In this document: piece after piece, positions 53,985-64,000 of the stretch
How the letters are laid out: each line of letters starts with the position of its first letter
How positions within the stretch are numbered: the stretch's first letter is position 1
Assembly (NCBI GenBank): GCA_024449915.1
Contig: JAMZAV010002194.1
Coordinates: forward strand, 44,737-108,736
DNA length: 64,000 bases
Direction of reading: 5' to 3'
From: Sweltsa coloradensis
Lineage: Eukaryota; Arthropoda; Insecta; Plecoptera; Chloroperlidae
Program-made: the position numbers and the translations under genes
The notes under the pieces: generated by a model
Database searches by the model: none
Told to the model about the DNA's origin: nothing
The model's input: only the letters and a program-made list of their open reading frames with translations

Positions 53985-54960
53985 TCATCGAGCCGGTCTA
54001 CGGAACCCCATGGCTTCAACAATGACCACGTGCGAGACAGTGGAGTAAAACCTCCCTTCCTCAGGCGAATGAAGCTGGGACACCCGATACGTGTCCCCTG
54101 GTAGGCAAGCCGTAATGACTAATGGCCCGCGATACTTCTCCTGCGTCTTCGTGGGTTCACCGGTGTGTGCAGGTACAAGCCGCATGGCCACGATTTCGCC
54201 CACATCGTACTGGGTGGCTATATGTAGCGCTTCGGGGCGAAAGACTCATTGAACTTCTGCTGCTTTTCTGCGATGCTGTTCCGCGCCTCTGCTTGAAGCG
54301 TTGAAGGTGCATGCCACAGTTCTTCTTCATCGATGTCAGTCACTACTTGGTAATGCCCATCATGGAACCTGGGTTGGTAACCATGAAGGACTTCGAATGG
54401 GGTTTTCCCCGTAGTCTTATTCACGGATGTATTCAGGTTCCTTTCACATGTTTTTAACTTGGCATCCCAATCCCTTTGATTTGGGATTTTCGATTGAAGT
54501 TGTTATAATAGGAACCAGGGTGCGGTTGACGCGTTCAACCTGGCCGTTGGCCCTTGGGTTTTCGGGTTGAATTCAGGGTGTGGGATATCCCCGTTCGCGG
54601 CAATAATCTTCCAGACCCGAGAGGTGAAGCAGGCTCCACGGTCGGAGATTAGGCGCATCGGTAGTCCACGTTCCTCCACGAAACTATCCAGGCATTTGAT
54701 TAGTTTCTTCGTTGACACATCGCGAGTGGCGTACAAGTGTGTGTATTTTGTCAGATTGTCAATTATTACTAAAACATACTGGTTGCCCTTTGCACTTGTG
54801 ATGAAGGGGCCCAGGTGATCTATTTTACAACTTCGAATGGGCGTCTTCCAGGAGTTATCGGGTGTAGAAGGCCAGGTTGTCTTCCTCCGGGACCTTGGGA
54901 GCAGGAAACTCGAAACAATGCGCCAAATGGTGTTTTTGGGCATACCTCTTCATTCCGGGG
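53985..54960 (-). pseudogene. gypsy B integrase
   Basis: Block 54943-54503 holds the catalytic core: SCKIDHLGPFITSAKGN (first Asp), VLVIIDNLTKYTHLYA and LISDRGACFTSRVWK (second Asp). The Glu region (HPEFNPKTQGPTARLN) is degraded; TQGPTARLN stands where an NGQ.ER-type motif is expected. Block 54424-54218 has NKTTGKTPFEVLHGYQPRF. Block 54203-53985 is the C-terminal domain (EKYRGPLVITACLPGDTYRV). Breaks fall between blocks. Confidence 0.8.
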
Positions 54961-55018
54961 AACCAATAATGCCCCTTAACTTCGCAATTGTTCTTTCCAA
55001 GCCAAAATGACCGACAGA

Positions 55019-55640
55019 TCATGCGCTTTGACTAACAAATTTTTCCTCATCGTCTTGGGTACCACAAAACAATGTTCGGTTCTTGTCACCCATTTTGATC
55101 TGTTTGTAGAGGATTCCGTTACTTTGAACCATGTCAGGTACAAGCGCCTTTTCATGTGTGTTACGCTCGGCAACGGGCTTGCGTAAAATTCCAATTTTGA
55201 CCTTAAGTTTGTCATCGGCGTGCTGCATCATTGAGACCTGATCCTCGAGACTCATAGTCACAAAGACACCAAGACGTTCTCCAACGCCATCTTCGGTATC
55301 GGTACTGTTCTCCGTAGGTGCTCTGCTTAGGGCGTCTACATGGGCCATTTTAACACCCGGCCGATGTCTAACTTCGATGATATTGTATTCTTGTAGCAAA
55401 TTAAACCAGCGGGCAATTTGAGGATTGTCGGTTTTCTTCGTATTCAAATACCCCAATGCTTGACAATCCGTAACTACGGAAAAGGGTATTCCAAGCAAAA
55501 ATTGACGTAGTCTGGCGAGCGTCCAGACTATGGGGGTTTTAATTCGAGCTTATTTGAATGGTAGAATCGCTCAGCCTCTGTGGTCTTCTTGCTTAACAAT
55601 AGACTAGATGAAGCCTTTTGTCAGTTCCTTCTTGCAGAAG
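55019..55640 (-). pseudogene. gypsy B RNase H and connection
   Basis: The frame 55498-55019 starts GIPFSVVTDCQALGYLNTKK (RNase H TDC/DH motif). WFNLLQEYNIIEVRHRPGVKMAHVDALSRAP then gives the standard RNase H end. The upstream part of RNase H lies in other frames to about 55640. Confidence 0.8.
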
Positions 55641-55649
55641 CATTTCGGC

Positions 55650-56900
55650 TAATCCCTCGGAACTGGCTCCGTATGGACTTGGGGTCCTAGCCTTCGGGTT
55701 GTATAGACTAAGAGCTGGTTCTTCGGTCAGTGCTTTCTTCAGAATTTAAAACGAAGCGTGCTGATCAGATTCCAACGCAAAAGGCTAATCTTTCTTCAAC
55801 AGACGTGTCAAACGGTTTCCCGCCTTCGTTGCATGGTGTTTGATGAATCTTCGGAAGAAACTTGTAAGGCCAAAGAACCGGCGAACTTCATGTACGTTCC
55901 TTGGTATTGGAAGGGCTGATATAGCTGATGTCTTCCTTCGTCCTGGTTTCAGGCATCCTTTCCGTTATAGCGAATCCTTGGTATTCGATTTCGGATCGTC
56001 CGAACTCACATTTGCTCAAGCGCAGTGTAAGCTTCGCCTTTCGTAGTGCTTCAAAAACCAATCTCAGCTTGGCGAGCATTTCGGGCCCGTCCTTGCTACA
56101 ATTTGAAGGTCGTCGAGATAACACATCGCAACAGTGTTTCTCAGAGAACCAAGTGCGCGATTCATTACACGTTGAAAAATCAGCAGGTGCATTTTTCAGC
56201 CCAAAAATCATTCGGTTAAACTCTCCGGTTTCGTCGGGGGTCACGAACGCGGTTTTTTCCTTGGCTTCCTCCCCTTAACGGGATCTGTAGGTAGCCGTGA
56301 GCCAAAAACTAAACCAGTGAACAATGTGCATCCAGACAGTTGTTCAAGTTTTCTCATCCACATTCGGAATCGGAAAGTTTTGTTTCACCGTCTGTAGATT
56401 AAGTTTCGATAATCCACAACTAACGTTTTTCCCATTTTTTTTTTTGGACAATGAGAAAAATGGGCTAGCATATGGGGATTGTTTTTTCGCTGACAAATTC
56501 CCAAAATCCCTTTCCCCTCGTGGACTATCGTTTTAATTGCATCACGATTTGCTGCAGTGGCCATGATATGGTCGGCATTGCACGGGGTGACTTCCTGGAA
56601 TTCCTTTTTATCCATCTCGGCCAAATCGGTAAGCCAAGTTCATCTACTGACTGGGCGAAACATCTCGGTACTCGGAGACAAGCTCGTGTAGTTGCTTACG
56701 ATACATGTCGGGCATTTTGTTATCGGTGGCAAGATCTTCAAATTTTAATTTGGTGATTTTGGGACAATCCTCTCATGACAGGCAAGTTGGTGATGATCTC
56801 CGCTTTTTACCTCTTGACAACACATTTTCCCTTTTCGAGCAGTATGTCCTGGTCGACGAGTTTCTAACGGAACAATACATTCTCCACCTTCAATACGGGT
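55650..56900 (-). pseudogene. gypsy B reverse transcriptase, many frameshifts
   Basis: Fragments are recognisable in several frames: TLVVDYRNL (fingers, about 56400), EFNRMIFGLKNAPADF (about 56210), the catalytic YLDDLQIV (around 56109-56120, in a frame other than the longest one), and LRLSKCEFGRSEIEYQGFAI (about 56000). The spacing is normal but frames change every 30-60 codons. Together with homopolymer differences this suggests sequencing error as well as decay. Confidence 0.75.
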
Positions 56901-57479
56901 GAACAATGGTAATTTCCCCTCGACTTCTTTAATAATGACTTGATCATTGTCACTTCCATTCTGCCCTAACCTTTACGAACTGAAAAGAATTCTGTTTCCC
57001 GAATAACTTCATCAATTATTAACCAGTTTTGTAAAATGGCAGATCGGGTCAATCTGCATATCACGGAAGGTTCATCAAATCGATTTTCCAATAGTTAGCT
57101 TATGTCTAATTTGACAAAAGCCACAAAGAGGCAACTCGGTCCAAGTGCGACCGATAAGGATTTCGATATCCTGCGCTTTTTCGGGCATACAAGTACAGTA
57201 ATATTCTCACCAAGCACACCATCAATCTCCAAGTTTACAGAACCTTACCTAGTGGTGGATTGCTTCCTGCGCATTACCAAATCCGTACAGTGAACTAGTT
57301 GTCGGTTGAACTTCAACTCCACATTTAATGGTAGCGGGAGGCCCTGCATGGTACAGCTTGAACTGCCACAATCCCATTCAACCCCCTTGTAGCAAGAAAG
57401 AATTTATTTACCCTTTACGGTCCTCAAGTATTTGATCGGGTTACACCCTCTACACTGCTGACTTGAAGTACTTGTCCAC

Positions 57480-58270
57480 TCGATGATGACTGCTGTTGCT
57501 TAGGGTTCGGGCAGTGTCGTTTGCGTGTGCCCATCTGGTTACACTTAGACAATGTAGGATTCTTTTCGGGCTCGGGCATTCTTTGCAATATGCCATATGT
57601 GCTGCAGTTTTAGCACCCGCAGTTTCCAGCGAATTTTGAAGAGGGTCTTCCCTAGCAGGAGGGTTTCTATGTTTGCACAGGTTTTTCTTCTGGTTTTCAC
57701 CCGCGTTTTCAGGTATAGGTGAACGCTCGAAGTTGCCTGTGGCGGGCGTCGAGAGTACCTTTCTGGGATCCTCATTGGAGCTTTCGTTGTGAGTTTATTT
57801 CCCTTTCCCCTTCGGGTAGTATTTAATTGTTCGAACTCCCTAGATCGTTGAGTTTAAACCCTCCAAATCCGTGTGACGCGTTGAGCTGAGGGTTGGGAGC
57901 ACAACTGATTTGACCACAACCCCAAGAGTATTTGCTGCTTTGGTCATGAAAAGACAGCTTGAGTTCGTTTCAATATCTTGCTTTTTCATGGAAACGCTGA
58001 GTATTTTCACTTTATCTTGACTCGGCCTTGCATCCTATTAAAGAAAATCTTGGTAGTGAAAGTGTTCCTATGAAGGTTTTTCTGAATTGGTCTCAAAATT
58101 CTGCCCAGGGTTTCTCTCTTCCACTGCGAGCAGCAAACCAATGTCGTCAGCTCCCGTGAGATTCTTCGGGCGACTCCAGCATAAACGTTTTGGCCACCTG
58201 TGTAATTTGGGGCCAGGGCCCGATTGACGTAACCATCCTGAGCCAAAACCGCAATCCCCATCGCCTCAAA
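57480..58270 (-). pseudogene. gypsy B gag remnants with zinc-knuckle region
   Basis: A frame at 58261-58007 (MGIAVLAQDGYVNRAL...RRISRELTTL) has gag-like character. Around 57490-57600 two knuckle-like patterns are visible across frames (GHIAKN-like; CNQMGTRKRHCPNPKQQ), as expected for a gag C-terminus. The reading frame is broken repeatedly. Confidence 0.55.
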
Positions 58271-59245
58271 TTTCCAAAAAATTTGGGTTTTAAAATCAGG
58301 CTAATAGGGTACGATCATTGTGAGGGCTGCTGTGGTTGGTAGGCCTATGCGGCAAACCCCGGTCCATCATTTTTTTATCCCTTCTTTATTCTCTTCCATC
58401 ATAAAGCAAAACATTGATTCTTGGACGTGGGGGGTGTACCGGTAGGCCTACTTGTGGTTCTGTTTTAAAACATGAGATACATTTCAGGGTAAGCAGCTTG
58501 AACTATGGGTTAAGTTTTCTTTTTCAGTACCATGTCTACTAGACCTTGGTGGGTACGGCAGAAAGGCAAAAGTAAAAAAAAGGGGGTTTTTCGTTTTCCT
58601 TTGGCATGTGAAGGCTGATTAAGTAGTTATCCCAAAACAAAAAAACAGTTTAAAATTTTTTTAAAAAAAAAGACAGTGAAAGATAAAATGCCCCAATCAA
58701 TTTTAAAACATGTTGCATTCAAGGGCATTACTGTTCATTTTTTTCGCGTTCGAGGTTAACAAAAATTTATTTTCGAGTTAAAGGGTTAACAGCTGATCGC
58801 AGAATAAAATATTGTCGGTGTACTTTTGGGGCAACTTTTTGTACCGTGGAGCAGACAGCGGAGTCTCTTCACGTTGCTTACAAACCACAACTCGCTTATC
58901 GGGAGCACAGCGAAGCTCCCTTCACGTTGCTTAAACAAACAAAACAACCTGCTTCCCCGTGTTCGTCGATCAACGAAAGAGGCGGGGCTAATGGCGGACC
59001 CAATTACCGAAAAAAAAATTAATAAATATAAAAAAAATTTGTTCGAATTTTCAAGTTGTGATGGGACTTTTGGGAATATTTTCTACCTTGTTCGAACACT
59101 AAAAACACAGTTTTAACATAGGCGAGCTCACAAAATTTTACACAAAATTCAAGATTTAAATAACAAACGGCGTGGCGATTTTCGCAGGCTAGGGCCTAGG
59201 CTTGGCGGCAGGAAACAGGTACAGGTGTCAACGCATTTTCTGATT

Positions 59246-59430
59246 TGTTATACCTACTTGGGCTTTCAGGTGCGGGAAACGGGCAACAATCAGAGTCGAT
59301 CCATACTAAAGATAAATGGGGTTTTATTGAATATAATGACACAACACACAGTAACCATTTAAAAAAACGTTCGTAAGAGGGTGGCGCAGTCGCGGGCGGA
59401 CTGTCGGGGGGCCCATGTTTCTCCCCTCCA
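59246..59430 (-). repeat. 5' LTR of gypsy B, inner part
   Basis: It aligns with 53338-53520 with many one-base gaps, especially in G and C runs. Similarity stops near TTTCTCCCCTCC (about 59430), where unrelated sequence begins. Confidence 0.85.
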
Positions 59431-62400
59431 TAACTCCTATATAATTGGCTAGACCAGAGTCGGTGCCACTTCCGGTCAATTGGAACCCACTTTAAACGGG
59501 GCCTCCTCGCCGATGGAAACGTCTGGGCCCACTCTTATCGCGAAAAATCGTTCAAAATGATCTGGGGATTAAAGTTTGAACTAAAAATCACTAAAAATTA
59601 GTAAAGGGGATATATACTATTTAGATCCCATCATCTAAATATTTTGTAGTTTTTTTTAGTAAAATTTTCGTTTTTGCGGTAAACCCACAGCCCAAGTGTT
59701 TTTTCATGACGCCTAGGCCCTGGGCCCGGGCTAGGTGGGGGCCAATGTTTTTTTGGTAAAAGTAAGCCTTTGTTATTACCTGCCCCACTGTACAAAAATT
59801 AAATTAGGCCTATTTTATTTCCAGACTTCTCAAGTCCTGACAACTTATGCGCTTTTAACCCTTTGTGGGAGCCTGTGGCTTGTCCGAAAATTTCTATTCA
59901 TTGTTACTTAACCTAAAAGTTCTTTCATTTGCCCTAGGCCAGGCCCTACTAGCCTAGGTATACCCCTAGCCGATGTTACAAGACCCAAATTTATACTAAA
60001 AAATTATACCATCAAATAGACCGCCCTCGGCCCTAGCCCTATAGCTTTGTGTATCCAATCCGGTTATTCAATCCTATGGGCTACCCTACCAATACCTGTG
60101 GCATATTGTCTGGTTTTAAGACTCCCTAGGCCCTGGGTATCCCCAATGGACCCCTACCCTCCCCTAGCCTTTTGGTTTTGGAACCCTCAAAGGTATAGCC
60201 TAGGCCTACTGGTATTTATTCGGCTAGGGGGGTCCAATTTTTATATAGGCCCCACTGTAAGATAAGATTTCGGGGTGCGCTCTTATCGATTTATCCTAGA
60301 ACAGCGCGGCGCATTGTACCAGGGGAAATTTCGGCTAACCTTACAAAAGAAACACTTTAAACATAAGTAGAAACAAGGCAATATGCAGTGTTAAAAAGGG
60401 GTTTTACAAAAGGGGCCCCCCCTACCCAAATAATGCCCCCCTACCAGTAATAAGAGTTCAAACCCAAAGAGCCTACCTACCTAGGCTAGGCCTACAACTA
60501 TTTTCGTTTATGAAGAATTTTTGTTTGGTAGAACAGAAAAGCAGCTGCAGAGTGGCATTTTGACTTTTTAATTAAACCAATGTAGGCCTATGTGAAAGTG
60601 AAGAACAGGAATTCATAAAAAATTTGGCGTTTGGTACAAATAAGTGATTTATTGTTAAAATATGAAAAATTAAAGATTATATTTTCTCATATGAATGCAC
60701 TTGTTTTTTTTGCACGAAAGGGCCCCGCGTTCACACTAATTGGTTTATTTTATACGGGGATAGGAAATCGTTTTTTAATGTTTACTTTTTAGTCTTAAGT
60801 AAAAATTTTTTAAAACAAAAACAAAATTCTTACGACAGACCAATCAGACGTTTTGTTTTTATACGACGACCAAGAAGGGGATAACATCACTAAAACATTT
60901 CCTTCTCCCAAACCCGGATATCGGTTTTTCTTATTACCATAACCAAATAAAAATTTCTTAAACTAAACCAAATTTAGTGAAGCGACCTAAAGACATTCTT
61001 TCCTTTGGGTGCATGGTGTCTGGGGACAAGCCTCCAATTACTTTAAATTTTCAAAAAAATTTACTTTACGGTATCCTCTACGGGTCATTATTATTGCCAC
61101 ATTTTTCTTGCGAGCCAAGTCCCAAGGATAAAAATGCCCAAAATGTTCGCTATTGAGCCTGCAACTTGCATGCATATTTCCTATTTTAAAACATTCCTTT
61201 GACTTCTCAAACCCAACTGAACTCAGTGTGGCCCAATTGCTTATTTGGGAAAACCAGTCCGGACTCAGGGCATGTTTTATAACCAGCCGGGCTCGAATTT
61301 CGTGATAAAAAGGTAATTTGTCGCTAGGGATAGATAGAGATGGCAAACAAAAAAAAACCCTGTAGGCATCACCCGCACCAATCGATTAAAATAGGCTAAT
61401 AAATGGGCCCAAAAAATTGTGCCCAGGGATAAATAACAATAACTACGTAGGCCTAATAAAAATACAACAATATAAAATTAATAGTGTAAATTTCATTTGC
61501 GCAATTAGTAGGTTCTGTTCGATAGAATTTTAATATGTAATTGCGCATGTGCAAACGATTATCGTTGATTACATCAATATTTTTTTTGTCGATAATTGAA
61601 AAAAAAATTTGGGTACACTTTCCTGCATCCCTGTGTTCCCCTTTTTTTCCCAAAAAGGTGTTTATCCACACTAGAAACGTATTTCACGAGAGACGGGGGC
61701 GGATTTAACGGGCGGAGGGGGGCGAATGCCGACCGGGCCCCCGGGCCTTGTCGGCCCCGGGCCCTTGGCCCCCATCGGGGACAATGTGTGTGTTGTGTGT
61801 GTGTTGTACGTATGCCTATGTATCGAAACATTTTGAACTTTAAAAATCCAGGGGGCCGACATTTTTTAGTTCGAATGGCCCCCTTTCAAACTCGCATCTG
61901 CAATCGACTTTATCAAGAAGGACATATTAAAAAAAAAAGGTCACACTAAAACACACTTACTGCCTTTTAAAAATGGTCTTCTTAAACCTTGGCTTTCTTA
62001 GCTTCATTTTTTTATTGATCTGTTCCCATATATGGAACCAATTTAAGGTAGGCCCTACCCATCTCAAATAATTAATTCAAACAAAATCTGATAGTGAAAG
62101 TGGCTTTGTTTCAGCCTCTTGGTCAAAGGCGGACTAGCAAAAACTCGAAAAACGTTGTTCCAATAATTTTCTGAAAAACCTTATTTTTAATGATTTGCTG
62201 GCTGCCTTTTCGGTTATTTTACCCTTTCCCTTTTTCCCGCAAGCGGAAAGCCCCTTCAGTTTAAATGAGCACACCTGGCTGATATTCTGGGGGGGGTGTA
62301 TCCCGCCTTCATTATCATTTTAAGTTTTAACGTATCAACCCGTAGCTGTACCCCTGGCACACCCAGTGTACAGATGCTGCAGTAGGTGGTGTGGTACCCA

Positions 62401-63611
62401 CCTTCGATGTAGTTTGGGGGCGGGTTGTCCACGGACTTTAAAATGACATCTTAAAACAGTTAACACCTTTTCTGAGCTTTTACATGGAAGAAGGGCCCGT
62501 CCAGTGTCCACGGACTATAAAACTAGAGCTAATCTGCAAAACGGCTCGAGGACCATTTATTGTACAAAAGTGCCCGAACGAATAACTCGGACGACATCGT
62601 TGCAAGGGGTTACCCGGGGGGGGGCCCCGGGGGCGTAGCTACCAGTGTAAATGCCGCCGGGGCGCGTCGAGGGAAAATCTATGGAGGGGGTGGGGCCCGG
62701 GAAGGCATGACGAAGCTTTTGTTTGCCCCTTTAGCTTACGGGGGGAGACGAAAATCCCCATCACGGTAAGTAGGGGATCATGCGGTGCAAAAGGCAAAAC
62801 AACGGCTTTCTGGGGAAACCCCCCCCAAGTCCTTTATGGGGAGGGCATATGTGTTGAGGGAATGCTAGGGAGGGTAGGGGCCTACAGACCACAATTTTTT
62901 TAATAAGCAAAGAAACTTAAATTGTGAAGATGGTCTGGAAAAAAAGAAAATTGTATGTAACCTGTGATATTGGGGTAAAAAAACTGCTCGAAAAGGTCGC
63001 CACACAAAGCTTAAATTGATGGGTTTTTAAAAAATCTCTTTATAGAAAAGATTTTAAATTTTTCATTGAACGGGAAAATTAAGCAAGCATAAAAACAGGT
63101 GTAGGGTGGCCCAGTGGCTACCTACCTGCTAGGGCCCAGCAGGCCTATATTTTTTACTCCTAGATATTTCGGTCCCATAGGCCTAGGGTTTTAAAGGGGG
63201 TCATTTTTGACCTTATAATATTGTGCAAAAACTAAGACTACATATTTTGTCCTCATGGGTAAGGATAATCATAAGAATCATCTTGCGAGTTATAAAAATT
63301 GAGGTTATAGGCTGGGGTCAGGTCTAGGCAAGGTTAAGACAATTGTCAATTGGGGAAATTTATTTTTTAGCGAAACTCCTTATGAAAAAAAAGATTATTT
63401 TTTCTCGTTTCTGTTGAGATCCCCCCAAACTGCATACGCTAGAAAACTCAAAACATCTTAAAAAAACTTGAGTCATTGAAACGTTGCAAAACATATGTCA
63501 AAATGTCAACGGGACCACATCAAGATGGCGATTTGGCGGTTTTAACGGACAATAGCGCCTGTCGGAAGTATTGGAGACTGCTATCTACCTACAATAGGGG
63601 TTACACTCAAT
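59431..63611. mobile_element. About 4.2-kb insertion splitting the gypsy B 5' LTR
   Basis: LTR sequence stops at about 59430 and resumes at about 63612. The two outer ends show weak inverted similarity (TAACTCCTAT and, reversed, TAACCCCTAT, then a shared ACTTCCG about 35-40 bases in). This hints at a DNA transposon. A CTCC-type word at both junctions may be a target duplication. No transposase was recognised. A block at 60250-60410 resembles the CACTA-like 5' region. Base-level quality seems poor. Confidence 0.5.
60250..60410 (+). repeat. Fragment related to the CACTA-like element's 5' region
   Basis: The words CTAGAACAGCGCGGCGCA and TTTCGGCTAACC, then CAGTGTTAAAAAG, follow in the same order and orientation as in 31715-31790 and 34790-34925. 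Similarity is moderate and contains gaps. Confidence 0.6.
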
Positions 63612-63663
63612 CTCTCCTCCTCTCCTCATGCCTTCTTGCTGCCCCCAGAGGCGGAAAATAACA
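63612..63663 (-). repeat. 5' LTR of gypsy B, outer part
   Basis: It matches the outer end of the 3' LTR (about 53520-53571): CTCTCCTCCTCTCCTCA, GCCTTCTTG and CCCAGAGGCGG in order. It ends at ACA (63663), which reads TGT on the element strand. Confidence 0.8.
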
Positions 63664-64000
63664 CAAACTAATACATATACCGGGAATATATGCTGATGTG
63701 ACGGCCAATTCCCTTTTGCAAGGTTAACAATAATCGGGGGTACGAGCTATTAAAAGTAGGAACTATAGCATTTGTTTTTTGAAAGATCAAACTTGGCCAA
63801 ACATGCCTTGGTTTATATTACCACCAAATAAAAAAACATAATTGCAACCTGTAATATTCCAGGCCTATGCAGTATTTAAATAGCCTATAGGGGTTTCCCA
63901 AAAGGGCTTCACTTGCATTCAGAGATGTATTTTACATCACAGTAGGCTTTTAATTGTTACATGAGATTTCCCCTGGCGGGGATAGCCCAGGCAAATTAAA

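Larger units (their letters stand above)
53338..63663 (-). mobile_element. Ty3/gypsy LTR retrotransposon B, minus strand, 5' LTR interrupted
   Basis: The 3' LTR is at 53338-53571 and the 5' LTR begins at 59246. Between them, from right to left, lie gag (about 58270-57480), RT (about 56900-55650), RNase H (to 55019) and integrase (54960-53985). The 5' LTR is split: its first part is 59246-59430 and the rest resumes at about 63612-63663. Flanking bases CCAAC (53333-53337) and CAAAC (63664-63668) may be a five-base target duplication with one mismatch. Confidence 0.8.

Overview
The window looks like a piece of a repeat-rich animal genome, most likely a marine invertebrate. It holds CR1/jockey-like LINEs, a BEL/Pao element, two Ty3/gypsy elements, a Penelope-like element, and CACTA-, pogo-, P- and PIF/Harbinger-type DNA transposons. 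Genes carry introns with GTAAGT donors, and the palindrome TAGGCCTA recurs throughout. No bacterial operon structure, rRNA or convincing tRNA was seen. The species cannot be named from sequence; an echinoderm-like deuterostome is only a guess.

Layout. 1-1700: non-coding, with small tandem repeats. 1.7-6.5 kb: a LINE on the minus strand with ORF1 and a frameshifted endonuclease/RT ORF2, ending in an (ATAAG)n tail. 8.1-10.4 kb: a broken P-element/THAP9-like transposase, minus strand. 10.9-13.07 kb: BEL/Pao gag-protease, cut off by a dispersed repeat called R1 here. 15.2-16.7 kb: a zinc-finger protein joined to a CACTA-like transposase region. 17.2-18.3 kb: the 3' end of a Penelope-like element (GIY-YIG) with a hammerhead-like motif. 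18.5-22.7 kb: a decayed Ty3/gypsy element, minus strand. 24.0-26.4 kb: an internally deleted pogo-like transposon. 27.2-27.9 kb: a LINE 3' end. 29.0-34.9 kb: a CACTA-like element interrupted by a 5'-truncated LINE that is flanked by 1.3-kb direct duplications. 36.0-38.5 kb: a five-exon HARBI1-like gene with an intact DDE triad, the best candidate for a functional gene here. 39.4-42.5 kb: a TTAA-flanked MITE, a LINE fragment and a Harbinger MITE. 44.05-44.44 kb: an unusual 16-bp tandem array ending in a palindrome. 44.7-51.8 kb: an R1 foldback repeat split by a LINE (ORF1 with an SGNH esterase domain) and by a second TTAA MITE. 53.3-63.7 kb: a Ty3/gypsy element whose 5' LTR is itself split by about 4.2 kb of other sequence.

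Almost everything recognisable is a mobile element at some stage of decay, and several are nested, so relative insertion order can be read off. From roughly 55.5 kb onward, coding frames break every few dozen codons and homopolymers differ between LTR copies; this looks like unpolished assembly as much as biological decay. The most notable signals are the 1.3-kb duplication around a LINE, a TA versus TAGGCCTA difference between those two copies, the 16-bp GTGCGCGAA/GTGAGCGAA array, and the nested R1 structure.
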